Source: DASTDH01 sp041167675 (lineage in GTDB: Bacteria > Verrucomicrobiota > Verrucomicrobiia > Chthoniobacterales > JAFAMB01). From it: a DNA stretch of 15,071 bases. The stretch lies in the NCBI GenBank assembly GCA_041167675.1, contig JBEEIB010000127.1:1-15071 (forward strand), given 5' to 3'. The notes under the pieces are model-generated. The model did not search any database. It was not told the DNA's origin and saw only the letters and a program-made list of their open reading frames with translations. Every line of letters begins with the position of its first letter. The first letter of the stretch is position 1. Of the stretch, positions 7,949-14,656 are shown in pieces. A program made the translations under genes and the position numbers.

Positions 7949-7962
7949 CAGCGACGGTGCAA
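7934..7962 (-). promoter_or_regulatory. Predicted sigma70-type promoter of the MFP-RND operon
   Basis: On the minus strand, TTGCAC (7962-7957) is separated by 17 nt from TATAAG (7939-7934), which matches the -10 consensus at five of six bases. The -10 is the spacer of the palindrome, so a bound repressor would block polymerase. Predicted transcription start is near 7927, giving a leader of about 70 nt. The -35 match is modest. Confidence 0.45.
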
Positions 7963-8207
7963 GGTCAAGCTCAACTTTCTTGCTCGCCTGTTTCGCGCAA
8001 CTGAGCGCCGCGCCTACGGTAAAAGGATTAACCAAGACGCCAGGCGGCATCCAGCAATAGTGAGTCACGGTTCTTTCTCCTCCATGTCGAGATCTCGATT
8101 CGCCGGCCAGGATAGATACGCGTGCTGACAGCACTATGTCAGGAGATTTGCGGCAAGCTCGATGAGCTCAACGACTAGCCCTCCTCCCTCCGGCGCCGCC
8201 CAGTCTA

Positions 8208-8543
8208 TCAACTTACTTTAGCTGCGGCGCGGGAGCGTGGACGAACCGGTTCCATTGCTTGCAGTACCGAATCGAGGAGGCCCGGAAAGAGGTCGTCCAG
8301 TTCCTGGCGACGCAATGAATTGAGACAGACGATGCCGCGCGGTTCCATGCGAATGATGCCCGCCTCACGCAGAACACGGAAATGGCGCGAGGCGGTCGAT
8401 TTACTCAGATCGATCTGTATGTCGCAACAGTTCATCTTGTCGTGTTTGGCGATTGCCTTAAGGATTTGGAGCCGGGTGGGATCACTTAAGGCAAAGAGGA
8501 CATTGGGCAAAGTGATCTGGCTTTTGGCCGGATGTAACGGCAT
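8208..8543 (-). CDS. ArsR-family winged-helix transcriptional repressor
   Basis: This 111-residue DNA-binding regulator has the ArsR/SmtB fold: LFALSDPTRLQILKAI, then the recognition region LSKSTASRHFRVLREAGII and the wing RMEPRGIVCLN. It has adjacent cysteines C39-C40 (KMNCCDIQ), close to where classical ArsR proteins carry metal/metalloid thiols, and a third, C73, in the wing. These could sense thiol-reactive compounds or metal, but this is inference. The frame is open to 8846, but everything before residue MPLHPAK is unlike the family and covers the operator. ATG 8543 is used; ATG 8549 (two residues longer) is equally possible. The gene lies upstream of the efflux pair and has its own operator copy, so it probably represses both itself and the pump. 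Confidence 0.9.
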   Translation of the reverse strand: MPLHPAKSQITLPNVLFALSDPTRLQILKAIAKHDKMNCCDIQIDLSKSTASRHFRVLREAGIIRMEPRGIVCLNSLRRQELDDLFPGLLDSVLQAMEPVRPRSRAAAKVS

Positions 8544-8584
8544 GCGCATGAAACAATAATAACCCAGGAGTTGGTCTATTTCCA

Positions 8585-8606
8585 CTGTTCGCTTATATGC
8601 GAACAA
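8585..8606 (-). promoter_or_regulatory. Operator of the ArsR-type gene (palindrome 2)
   Basis: Arms TGTTCGC (8586-8592) and GCGAACA (8599-8605) flank the spacer TTATAT, matching the palindrome upstream of the adaptor gene. On the minus strand the spacer reads TATAAG (8597-8592), a good -10, about 40 nt upstream of the regulator start. No convincing -35 was found at 16-18 nt. This suggests autorepression. Confidence 0.72.
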
Positions 8607-8619
8607 ACGGTGCGATCCT

Positions 8620-8756
8620 GCCTTCGGCGGAGCTGCCACCGTCGCCGCGCTTTGGCGCGCCCTAGCCGTGCGTTTGAGGATGACCAAATAGCCGGCCGCA
8701 ACAGAGGCTTCCGCCTTCGCCCAGCCTACGGCACGACAAGTTGGGCGGAGTCGGAT
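8620..8756. repeat. GC-rich imperfect palindromes (REP-like) upstream of the trehalose gene
   Basis: The spacer holds several short inverted repeats: CGGCG (8625-8629) with CGCCG (8643-8647), and CGCCCA (8718-8723) with TGGGCG (8742-8747), the latter inside outer TCCG (8710-8713) and CGGA (8752-8755). The CTTCGGCGGAG-type wording resembles dispersed intergenic repeats of Verrucomicrobiota; that link is from memory. No gene is supported in 8607-8866; the promoter of the trehalose gene should lie in its last part. Confidence 0.4.
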
Positions 8757-8866
8757 TTCGCTCCTACCAACGCTCGCCGATGTGGCGATCGACCGACCGG
8801 AGAGAAAGCTGTAGCGTTCATGATTGAGGGCCGCGAGGTTGAGCAAACGCGAACATGGGAGTCGAA

Positions 8867-11053
8867 ATGCCTAACACTTTAATTAACGTGTCTAATCGTT
8901 TGCCGGTCACGGTTCAAGAGGATCAGATTCTCAAATCTTCGGGTGGATTGGTGGCGGCTCTGGAAGGATTCCCCGAAGAACACTTCAAAACGAAATGGAT
9001 CGGATGGCCGGGGACCGCATTTCCCGATGAACGACGGAGAGGAGAAGTCGAGCGAAAGCTTTCCGAAGAGTATGGCTATATCCCGATCTTCCTGGGCGAA
9101 GAAGAAGCTCATGGATTCTACGAAGGGTTTTCCAATTCCAGTATCTGGCCTTTGCTGCACTACTTACCGAATTTTTTGCGATACGAACGTGCCTGGTGGG
9201 AGCATTACCAAACTGTAAACCGAACCTTTGCCGACAAAGTGTTAGAGACGGCGCAGGATGGTGACCTGATCTGGGTACACGATTACCAGTTGATGCTCGT
9301 TCCTGCCATGCTCAGAGAGGCTGCTCCCAATCTTAAAATTGGGTTCTTCTTGCACACTCCCTTTCCCGCCTACGAGATCTTTCGCTGCCATCCGCGCCGT
9401 TCCGAACTGATAACCGGTATGTTGGGTGCGGACAGAATTGGGTTTCACGCTTTTGGCTATTTGCGACATTTCTCCAGCACCGTCCAACGGCTGCTGGGCA
9501 TTGAAACGGGTCTCACCCACATTGCGAATGAAGAACATACGGCGGCATTGGGTGTCTATCCCATTGGAATTAACGCGCGCAAGTTTCAGGAAACACTGGA
9601 CTCAAAAGAGTTTCATCAGCGCCAGGAAGAGTTCCGTCTCGGACACCAGGGCAAACGGCTGGTCATTTCGGTGGAACGCATGGACTACACCAAGGGGATT
9701 CTGCGTCGACTCGAAGCGATCGATGATTTCCTGGCGAATTCGCAGGGGGATAACGATGTCCGCTTCCTATTTGTCAGTGTCCCGTCGCGGGAAGGAATTG
9801 AAGAGTATCAGCAGTTGGTACAAGAGGTTGAATCTCGGGTCGGCCAGCTAAATGGCAAGTACGCGACGCTCGTGGATAGTCCAATTCACTTCGTCCACGC
9901 CTCGATTCCTTTCGTTGACCTATGTGCACTATATGCCTTGGCTGATGCTGCGTTGATCACACCGCTAGTCGACGGAATGAATCTTGTTGCTAAGGAGTTC
10001 ATCGCCTGTCAGCAGGAGAAGGGGGGATCTCTGATTTTGAGCGAATTTGCTGGCGCTGCGGAGGAACTCTTCAACGCCTTTTTAGTCAATCCTTATGATT
10101 CGGAGGCGGTGGCCGAGACCCTGAAGGGGGCTTTGGCTCTGCCTGAAGAAGAGAGGCGAGAACGGATTCGACCAATGCGGGAGCAGGTCCTCCGTTATGA
10201 CGCTAAACACTGGGCGCGCTCATTTATTGACGATCTGGTGTCAGGCGCCGTCAAGGATGCCCGCACGGAGAAAGGCGATATCAAAGAGGTACGCGAGGTG
10301 GTTGCACGAACTCTCGCCGCCGGGAAACGAATCGCACTTTTTTTAGATTACGATGGGACGTTGCGCGAAATCGAGCGAGAGCCTAACGCGGCGAAACCGA
10401 CTGCGGAGCTAGAGGAGTTGCTGCATCGACTGAGTCAGCACCCGAACCTAGACCTGACCATCCTGAGCGGCCGTTCCCAGGAAAACCTGGAAGCATTTCT
10501 TGGGGCTTATTCCTTCCGCCTGATCGCCGAGCATGGGGCGACTTGGCGACCACCAGGTCAGAAGGACTGGGAACGACTGGATAAGAACCTCAATTATTCC
10601 TGGAAAGAGGCGCTAATGCCGATTTTGCGAAATTACGAACAGGCCACTCCGGGCAGCGCGATCGAGGAGAAACCTTCGTCAATCGTTTGGCATTATCGGA
10701 AAGCCGACAACGAGTTTGGTAGATGGAAAGCGAACCAGCTAACGGAAGAGCTATCCGCTTTGACCGCTAATCATCCGATTAAAGTTCGTCACGGCAAGAA
10801 AATGATTGAAGTCACCGCATCCGAGAACAACAAGGGCGCAGCGGTGACCCGCGTGCTGGCAGAAAACGATAACTATGGAGCGATCCTTTGTGCCGGCGAT
10901 GATCTCACTGATGAGAGCATGTTTGAACTCAATATTCCGCGCCTGTTGACCATCAAGGTGGGAGCCGGTCCGACCCAAGCCCGATTTAGAGTAAAAGACC
11001 CCGCCACGTTCCGAAAGTTGCTCGATGACCTCTTTAACCGAAAGCCTGCTTAG
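8867..11053 (+). CDS. otsAB: Bifunctional trehalose-6-phosphate synthase/phosphatase (OtsA-OtsB fusion)
   Basis: This 728-residue cytosolic enzyme should make trehalose-6-phosphate from a nucleotide-glucose and glucose-6-phosphate, then dephosphorylate it to trehalose. Residues 1-460 are a GT20 synthase: NVSNRLPV (R11), GGLVAALEG, WIGWPG, WVHDYQL (D139), HTPFPAYEIFR, RMDYTKG (R271, K276) and DGMNLVAKEF (D369, E377). Residues 485-725 are a HAD-type phosphatase: FLDYDGTL (D494, D496), LSGRS, AEHGA, HGKKMIEV and AGDDLTDESMF (D678, D679). All key residues of both domains are present, so both activities are expected. ATG 8867 is preferred over ATG 8855 because GGGAG at 8857-8861 sits 5 nt before it. 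Divergent from the ArsR-type gene. Likely role: osmotic or desiccation protection. Confidence 0.95.
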   Translation: MPNTLINVSNRLPVTVQEDQILKSSGGLVAALEGFPEEHFKTKWIGWPGTAFPDERRRGEVERKLSEEYGYIPIFLGEEEAHGFYEGFSNSSIWPLLHYLPNFLRYERAWWEHYQTVNRTFADKVLETAQDGDLIWVHDYQLMLVPAMLREAAPNLKIGFFLHTPFPAYEIFRCHPRRSELITGMLGADRIGFHAFGYLRHFSSTVQRLLGIETGLTHIANEEHTAALGVYPIGINARKFQETLDSKEFHQRQEEFRLGHQGKRLVISVERMDYTKGILRRLEAIDDFLANSQGDNDVRFLFVSVPSREGIEEYQQLVQEVESRVGQLNGKYATLVDSPIHFVHASIPFVDLCALYALADAALITPLVDGMNLVAKEFIACQQEKGGSLILSEFAGAAEELFNAFLVNPYDSEAVAETLKGALALPEEERRERIRPMREQVLRYDAKHWARSFIDDLVSGAVKDARTEKGDIKEVREVVARTLAAGKRIALFLDYDGTLREIEREPNAAKPTAELEELLHRLSQHPNLDLTILSGRSQENLEAFLGAYSFRLIAEHGATWRPPGQKDWERLDKNLNYSWKEALMPILRNYEQATPGSAIEEKPSSIVWHYRKADNEFGRWKANQLTEELSALTANHPIKVRHGKKMIEVTASENNKGAAVTRVLAENDNYGAILCAGDDLTDESMFELNIPRLLTIKVGAGPTQARFRVKDPATFRKLLDDLFNRKPA

Positions 11054-11195
11054 ACCGCGAATAAACAGAGGTAACTTCAAAACCACGAATCGGTGCAGAA
11101 AAAATCTTCGTGAAAAAACGAGATTTGGAATCTAATTAGTGCAGACGAAAGGTGTGGCTATTTTGTCGTGGATGGGGGCTAAGATAGCGTAAGGA

Positions 11196-11684
11196 ATGCG
11201 GCTCTGGGTAATCACGCGACTGCTTTTACTGGTGGTACTGGCCAATGCTATGCCGGTGGTAGCAAAGAAGGTCTTGGGCAATCGATTCTCGCGTCCTCTT
11301 GACGGTGGCGCCAGATGTCACGATGGGCAGCCTTTGTTTGGCGCATCGAAGACCATGCGCGGCATCATCCTTTCGGTGTTGGCAACTGTAATTGGCGCGC
11401 TCTTGACGGGCCTGGGATGCAAAATCGGGGCATTGATAGGAAGCGCCGCTATGGCAGGCGATCTCTTTTCCAGCTTTTTGAAGCGCCGGATGAAACTGCC
11501 GCCCAGCAGCAGAGCGATCGGGTTAGACCAAGTACCCGAGTCGCTGTTTCCGCTTCTTGCCTGTCGGGGGCCTTTTTCGCTGACGGCCTTGGACACAGTA
11601 GTCACTGTGGCCGCCTTCTTTATCGGTGAGATACTGATCTCCCGAATTCTTTACAAGTTTCGCCTGCGAGACCGCCCATATTAG
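11196..11684 (+). CDS. CarS-like / CDP-archaeol synthase-family membrane protein (PF01864-type)
   Basis: This 162-residue integral membrane protein is probably a CTP-dependent lipid cytidylyltransferase homologue. After a first TM segment (about 4-26) comes the family signature: PLDGGARCHDGQPLFG, KTMRG, then MAGDLFSSFLKRRMKLPPSS and GLDQVPESLFPLL. This matches the archaeal enzyme that makes CDP-archaeol, and bacterial members are known. Three further hydrophobic segments lie at about 57-90, 113-127 and 131-153. The length is near that of the archaeal enzymes. A stop codon lies in frame just upstream (TAA 11190-11192), so the start cannot be further upstream; the AAGG beside the ATG is too close for a good ribosome-binding site. 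It ends in a 4-bp tail-to-tail overlap with the metallophosphoesterase gene. The bacterial substrate is unknown. Confidence 0.8.
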   Translation: MRLWVITRLLLLVVLANAMPVVAKKVLGNRFSRPLDGGARCHDGQPLFGASKTMRGIILSVLATVIGALLTGLGCKIGALIGSAAMAGDLFSSFLKRRMKLPPSSRAIGLDQVPESLFPLLACRGPFSLTALDTVVTVAAFFIGEILISRILYKFRLRDRPY

Positions 11685-12658
11685 CCCGCAACGGATATGT
11701 CGATTCCATGCGATTTTTCCGGGCTACTATGTAGGTGATGCAACGTAATTTCGGGTGGACAGTTGAGCCGGACGGCGACGATACAGGATCCTACACCGAC
11801 GGAAGTGTAACCAAGCATGCTGTGATATTTCCATGGTCCTGACGCCATGTGCCGAGGCAAGACCGAATCGAGCGTGATCGGAATCGATCCGGGCAAGCAG
11901 ATTTGTCCGCCATGAGTATGACCACTCAGCAGCAGATTGAAGTCCGCATGGGCAGCCTGACGATAAATCTCCGGGGTGTGCGACAGCAAGATCGAGAATT
12001 CGTCGTGCGGGATCGGTAGGGCCGCCTTTTCAATGTTGTCGACGCGATAATAATGCGCGTCATCGATGCCGGCGAGATGGATTCGTTGGTCGCCGCGAAC
12101 GATCGTTTCGCATTCGTTGAGTAGCATCCGAACTCCCATCTCTTCGAGTCCGGGAACCATGCTGATCGAGTCGTGGTTCCCTAACACCCCGTATACTGGT
12201 GCTTTGAGATGCGATCGCACTCGCGTCACTTCTTCGAGAGCAGCGTCGAATGGGCCAAAGGTCTTACCGCGGTAATCACCGGTCAGAACACAAAGATCGT
12301 ACGTCAATTCATCAAGCAACTCTGCCAAACGACGCATTGCGCCTTGACTCATGTCCGCATGCATGTCGCTGATGTGGAGGATCGTGAACCCATCGAAAGC
12401 GCTTGGCAACTCTGTCCGTTGGACATGGTTGTGTCGTAGTTGTATGCGTTCCGCGTTGTTACAGCCGTACTGATACAACCCAACAAGCTTCAGGGAATTG
12501 CGAATAACCGAGTGGATTGAATACCAGTTCTCAAAATGAAAGAAATTAATACCACCGCCAAACACGCGTCGCTCATGATCCTTTTCAATTCCGAGCCGCT
12601 GGCTGGTGTACACTCGCCCGAGGCGCTGCTCCAGTTTTACCAGAATGTCCTGCTTCAT
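11681..12658 (-). CDS. Calcineurin-like metallophosphoesterase (YkuE/YaeI-like)
   Basis: This 325-residue hydrolase uses a dinuclear metal centre. Motifs in order are HISDMHAD (D98, H100), TGDYRG (D128), LGNHDS (N161, H162), LLSHTPE (H227) and SGHTHGGQ (H247, H249), a complete metal-ligand set. The GHTHGGQICLPG wording matches the YkuE/YaeI branch, some members of which act on lipid-linked phosphates; the substrate here is not known. The first 85 residues are unlike the catalytic fold and contain no clear signal peptide, so location is uncertain. The only good ATG before the N-terminal region is at 12658. It converges on the CarS-like gene with overlapping stops and diverges from the DUF4105 gene across a 161-bp spacer that must hold both promoters; no clear promoter was found there. 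Confidence 0.9.
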   Translation of the reverse strand: MKQDILVKLEQRLGRVYTSQRLGIEKDHERRVFGGGINFFHFENWYSIHSVIRNSLKLVGLYQYGCNNAERIQLRHNHVQRTELPSAFDGFTILHISDMHADMSQGAMRRLAELLDELTYDLCVLTGDYRGKTFGPFDAALEEVTRVRSHLKAPVYGVLGNHDSISMVPGLEEMGVRMLLNECETIVRGDQRIHLAGIDDAHYYRVDNIEKAALPIPHDEFSILLSHTPEIYRQAAHADFNLLLSGHTHGGQICLPGSIPITLDSVLPRHMASGPWKYHSMLGYTSVGVGSCIVAVRLNCPPEITLHHLHSSPEKSHGIDISVAG

Positions 12659-12819
12659 TGATGACCGTTAGCTTGGCTTCCGCTCACTTAGTGCTAAATA
12701 TGGTCGGCAAAGTCTAAGCCTGGTGACCTATGGTTGTCACGGCGCCGGTTTATCCTGTCCAACCTATCCGAAAGGACTTTTCTTCCCAGACTCTGGTCGG
12801 ACCACTATGATCCGCCGCC

Positions 12820-13839
12820 ATGGGAACATTACGCGTCCGGAAAATCGCCGAGATTGTCGGACTAGTGCTTGCCTGGTTGATCCTTCTTCTTCTGCACACG
12901 TGGGCGACACTCGCGATTTACTTCGCCAATTATCGTCATCCGCTCGCCCGCACTCTGCTTCCGATTATCTACGTTCTCGTCTTGATCTTACTCGTAATCT
13001 TGGTTCGCCGACCCACTCGCCGGCTGCTGGCGGTTTTCGTGGTTTTTATTCTGGTCATCCTCTGGTGGATCTGCATCCAACCGACCGGACGCGGAGACTA
13101 TCTGCCTTCCGTTGCGGTACTGGCATATCCAGAGTTTCACGGAGATCTGGTCACCATTCATAACCTGCGGAATTTCGACTACCGAACGCGCGATGACTAC
13201 GATGTCCGCTATGAGGATCGAACCTATGATCTCAAGCGACTCAAGCACGTCGATTTTTTGATAAATTACTGGGACGGCAAACGGGACACCGCGCATACAG
13301 CATTAAGTTTTGGGTTCGATAACGGCCAATACGTCGCCGTCTCCGTCGAAATTCGTGGTCAGAAAGGGGACACTTATGAATTTCTACGTGGCCTATTCAA
13401 GCAGTTTGAACTTTTCTATGTCATCGGTGACGAGCGCGACGTGATTCGAGTCCGCACTAATTATCAGAACGAAGAGGTTCATCTTTATCGAACGAACTGT
13501 ACCCCAGTAAATGCGAGAAAGTTGTTTGTGGACTTTTTGAAAGGCGCCGAAACGCTTCGTGCGCATCCGCGTTTTTACAACACGCTGTTCGCTAATTGCA
13601 CGACGACGCTGATTGAGCACATTAATCGAGTCCTACCAACGAAGGTCCCTTTTTTGCAACGGCGGATGATGAACGGTTACACCGATCATGCGGCATATGA
13701 GAATGGCTGGTTGGCTGGCCATGATAGTTTTGCCGAGCTCCGATCGAAATCAAACATCAACGCGCGAGCGCTGAAGGCAGATCGAGACCCCGATTTTTCG
13801 CGAAAGATCAGAACTCACTTTGATCAGGATCAGTGGTAA
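12820..13839 (+). CDS. Membrane-anchored Lnb/DUF4105 domain protein
   Basis: This 339-residue protein has three N-terminal TM helices (about 11-35, 44-62, 69-85). A soluble, probably periplasmic DUF4105 domain follows, named after the N-terminal part of lacto-N-biosidase-like proteins. The domain shows VTIHNLRNFDYRTRDDY, HTALSFGF (H159), a YRTNCTP motif (C227) and FANCTTTLIEHINRVLP (C260), typical of this family, whose fold is compared with papain-like (NlpC/P60) peptidases. H159 and C260 are the likely catalytic-type pair; that function is inference. The RTRDDYDVRYEDRTYDL stretch and the closing tail after NGYTD are also usual. The start is supported by TM placement, not by a Shine-Dalgarno. 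It appears to be a single-gene transcript. Confidence 0.85.
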   Translation: MGTLRVRKIAEIVGLVLAWLILLLLHTWATLAIYFANYRHPLARTLLPIIYVLVLILLVILVRRPTRRLLAVFVVFILVILWWICIQPTGRGDYLPSVAVLAYPEFHGDLVTIHNLRNFDYRTRDDYDVRYEDRTYDLKRLKHVDFLINYWDGKRDTAHTALSFGFDNGQYVAVSVEIRGQKGDTYEFLRGLFKQFELFYVIGDERDVIRVRTNYQNEEVHLYRTNCTPVNARKLFVDFLKGAETLRAHPRFYNTLFANCTTTLIEHINRVLPTKVPFLQRRMMNGYTDHAAYENGWLAGHDSFAELRSKSNINARALKADRDPDFSRKIRTHFDQDQW

Positions 13840-13966
13840 CGACGAACGTAGCCAGCCGGGTCAGAGCTCACTGAAAAGCTAAGAGGGTTTTAAACAGAAA
13901 GAAACAGCGCGGCCAAGCCGCAACCAAATTGGTCTTAGTTAGCGATCCGGTGATTCCCGTCGGCGA

Positions 13967-14125
13967 GGTAGGGGCGTATCGCTCCGCGACCGCCGAATCA
14001 TTGATTAGCCATTGCCCTGCCTGGTCAGCTGGCCACCCAGAACTTCGATAACGGTTTTCGGCCTAACTGGGTCGGATCACGTCGTTCCCCTTCGACGGTC
14101 CGGCGGCTGCCGGACGCGCCCTACC
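13967..14125. repeat. Inverted pair of GGTAGGG...CCGCCG dispersed repeats
   Basis: The left copy, 13967-13995, begins GGTAGGGGCGTATC and ends ACCGCCG. The right copy, 14101-14125, read on the minus strand begins GGTAGGGCGCGTCC and ends GCCGCCG. They face each other about 105 bp apart with moderate identity. They may be two copies of one dispersed repeat or arms of a degenerate MITE. Confidence 0.4.
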
Positions 14126-14186
14126 TTCTTGAGCACGGCGACGAAAACAGAGACCGTGCAAGAAGAAGAATCCCAACTATAGCAGT

Positions 14187-14227
14187 GCAAAAACAGAGGA
14201 AACCGAGAATTCTCCGGTTTCTCTTTT
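14187..14227 (-). terminator. Rho-independent terminator of the TonB-domain gene
   Basis: GAAACCG (14199-14205) pairs with CGGTTTC (14215-14221), with additional GAG/CTC flanking pairs broken by a bulge. On the minus strand the hairpin is followed by a run of T (plus-strand A at 14189-14193). It begins about 35 nt beyond the stop of the TonB-domain gene. T residues on the other side (14224-14227) could let it act in both directions. Confidence 0.6.
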
Positions 14228-14260
14228 AACTTCTGTTCATCTGTCTTTCCGAACCTAAGT

Positions 14261-14623
14261 TCAGGTACTGAGCTGGTAGGAGATCGGAACAATGTACTCG
14301 CCGCTAATGGACGGTCTAAACTGCCAGTTTCGGCGGACCCACCGCTCCGAAACGCCCGCTAGGTAGGGTGATTCTGAGATGGCAATGACCTTCACCATGC
14401 GGCCATGCTCAACATGGACACGCACCTGAACATCGCCCTGGATACGCATCCGCTGGGCGTCATACGGATACTCCGGCGCTGGATGTGAGATTGCGACAAT
14501 GTCGTCAATGTTCCCGACGACTAGCAACCGGTTCTGCTCTCCAGCTTGGGATTTAAGAGGCGCAGAACAAAGCATAGCGGTCGTTGCGACCGCAAGGATA
14601 CTAACAACGGAGGGTTTAAACAT
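14261..14623 (-). CDS. Small exported TonB C-terminal-domain protein
   Basis: The 120-residue protein starts with a signal peptide (MFKPSVVSILAVATTAMLCSAPLKSQAGEQ; cleavage probably after SQA or nearby). Residues about 47-118 form a TonB_C domain: HPAPEYPYDAQRMRIQGDVQVRVHVEHG, VKVIAISESPYL, WVRRNWQFRPS and VPISYQL. It lacks the N-terminal membrane anchor that stays attached in true TonB and the Pro-rich spacer, so it is unlikely to be an energy transducer by itself. A periplasmic accessory or protein-binding role is possible. Start 14623 is chosen over 14656 because it begins the signal peptide directly and has AGGA about 10 nt upstream. A terminator follows at 14187-14227. No receptor, ExbB or ExbD gene is nearby. 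Confidence 0.78.
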   Translation of the reverse strand: MFKPSVVSILAVATTAMLCSAPLKSQAGEQNRLLVVGNIDDIVAISHPAPEYPYDAQRMRIQGDVQVRVHVEHGRMVKVIAISESPYLAGVSERWVRRNWQFRPSISGEYIVPISYQLST

Positions 14624-14656
14624 ATCGATTGATTCCTGGAGGGATGAGGCGGACAA

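Larger units (their letters stand above)
13840..14260. other. Intergenic region without a gene, 421 bp
   Basis: No coding frame here has a plausible start, composition or homology. The region contains an inverted pair of GGTAGGG-type repeats (13967-13995 and 14101-14125) and a terminator hairpin for the TonB-domain gene (14187-14227). Confidence 0.6.

Noticed and set aside
7859..8134. 92-residue N-terminal extension of the adaptor protein
   Set aside because: It would place a lipoprotein signal deep inside the protein and translate through the promoter and operator.
8550..8846. Long N-terminal extension of the ArsR-type protein
   Set aside because: The extension crosses the second operator and repeat-like DNA; ArsR proteins are normally about 100-120 residues.
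8848..8854. GCGAACA half-site just before ATG 8855 of the trehalose gene
   Set aside because: Only one 7-bp half is present with no partner arm, so control by the ArsR-type repressor is not supported.
11054..11195. Possible terminator after the trehalose gene
   Set aside because: There are A-rich stretches but no convincing stem followed by T residues.
14035..14072. ACCCAG/CTGGGT inverted repeat
   Set aside because: A 6-bp stem with a 26-nt loop is expected by chance in a spacer of this size and has no supporting context.
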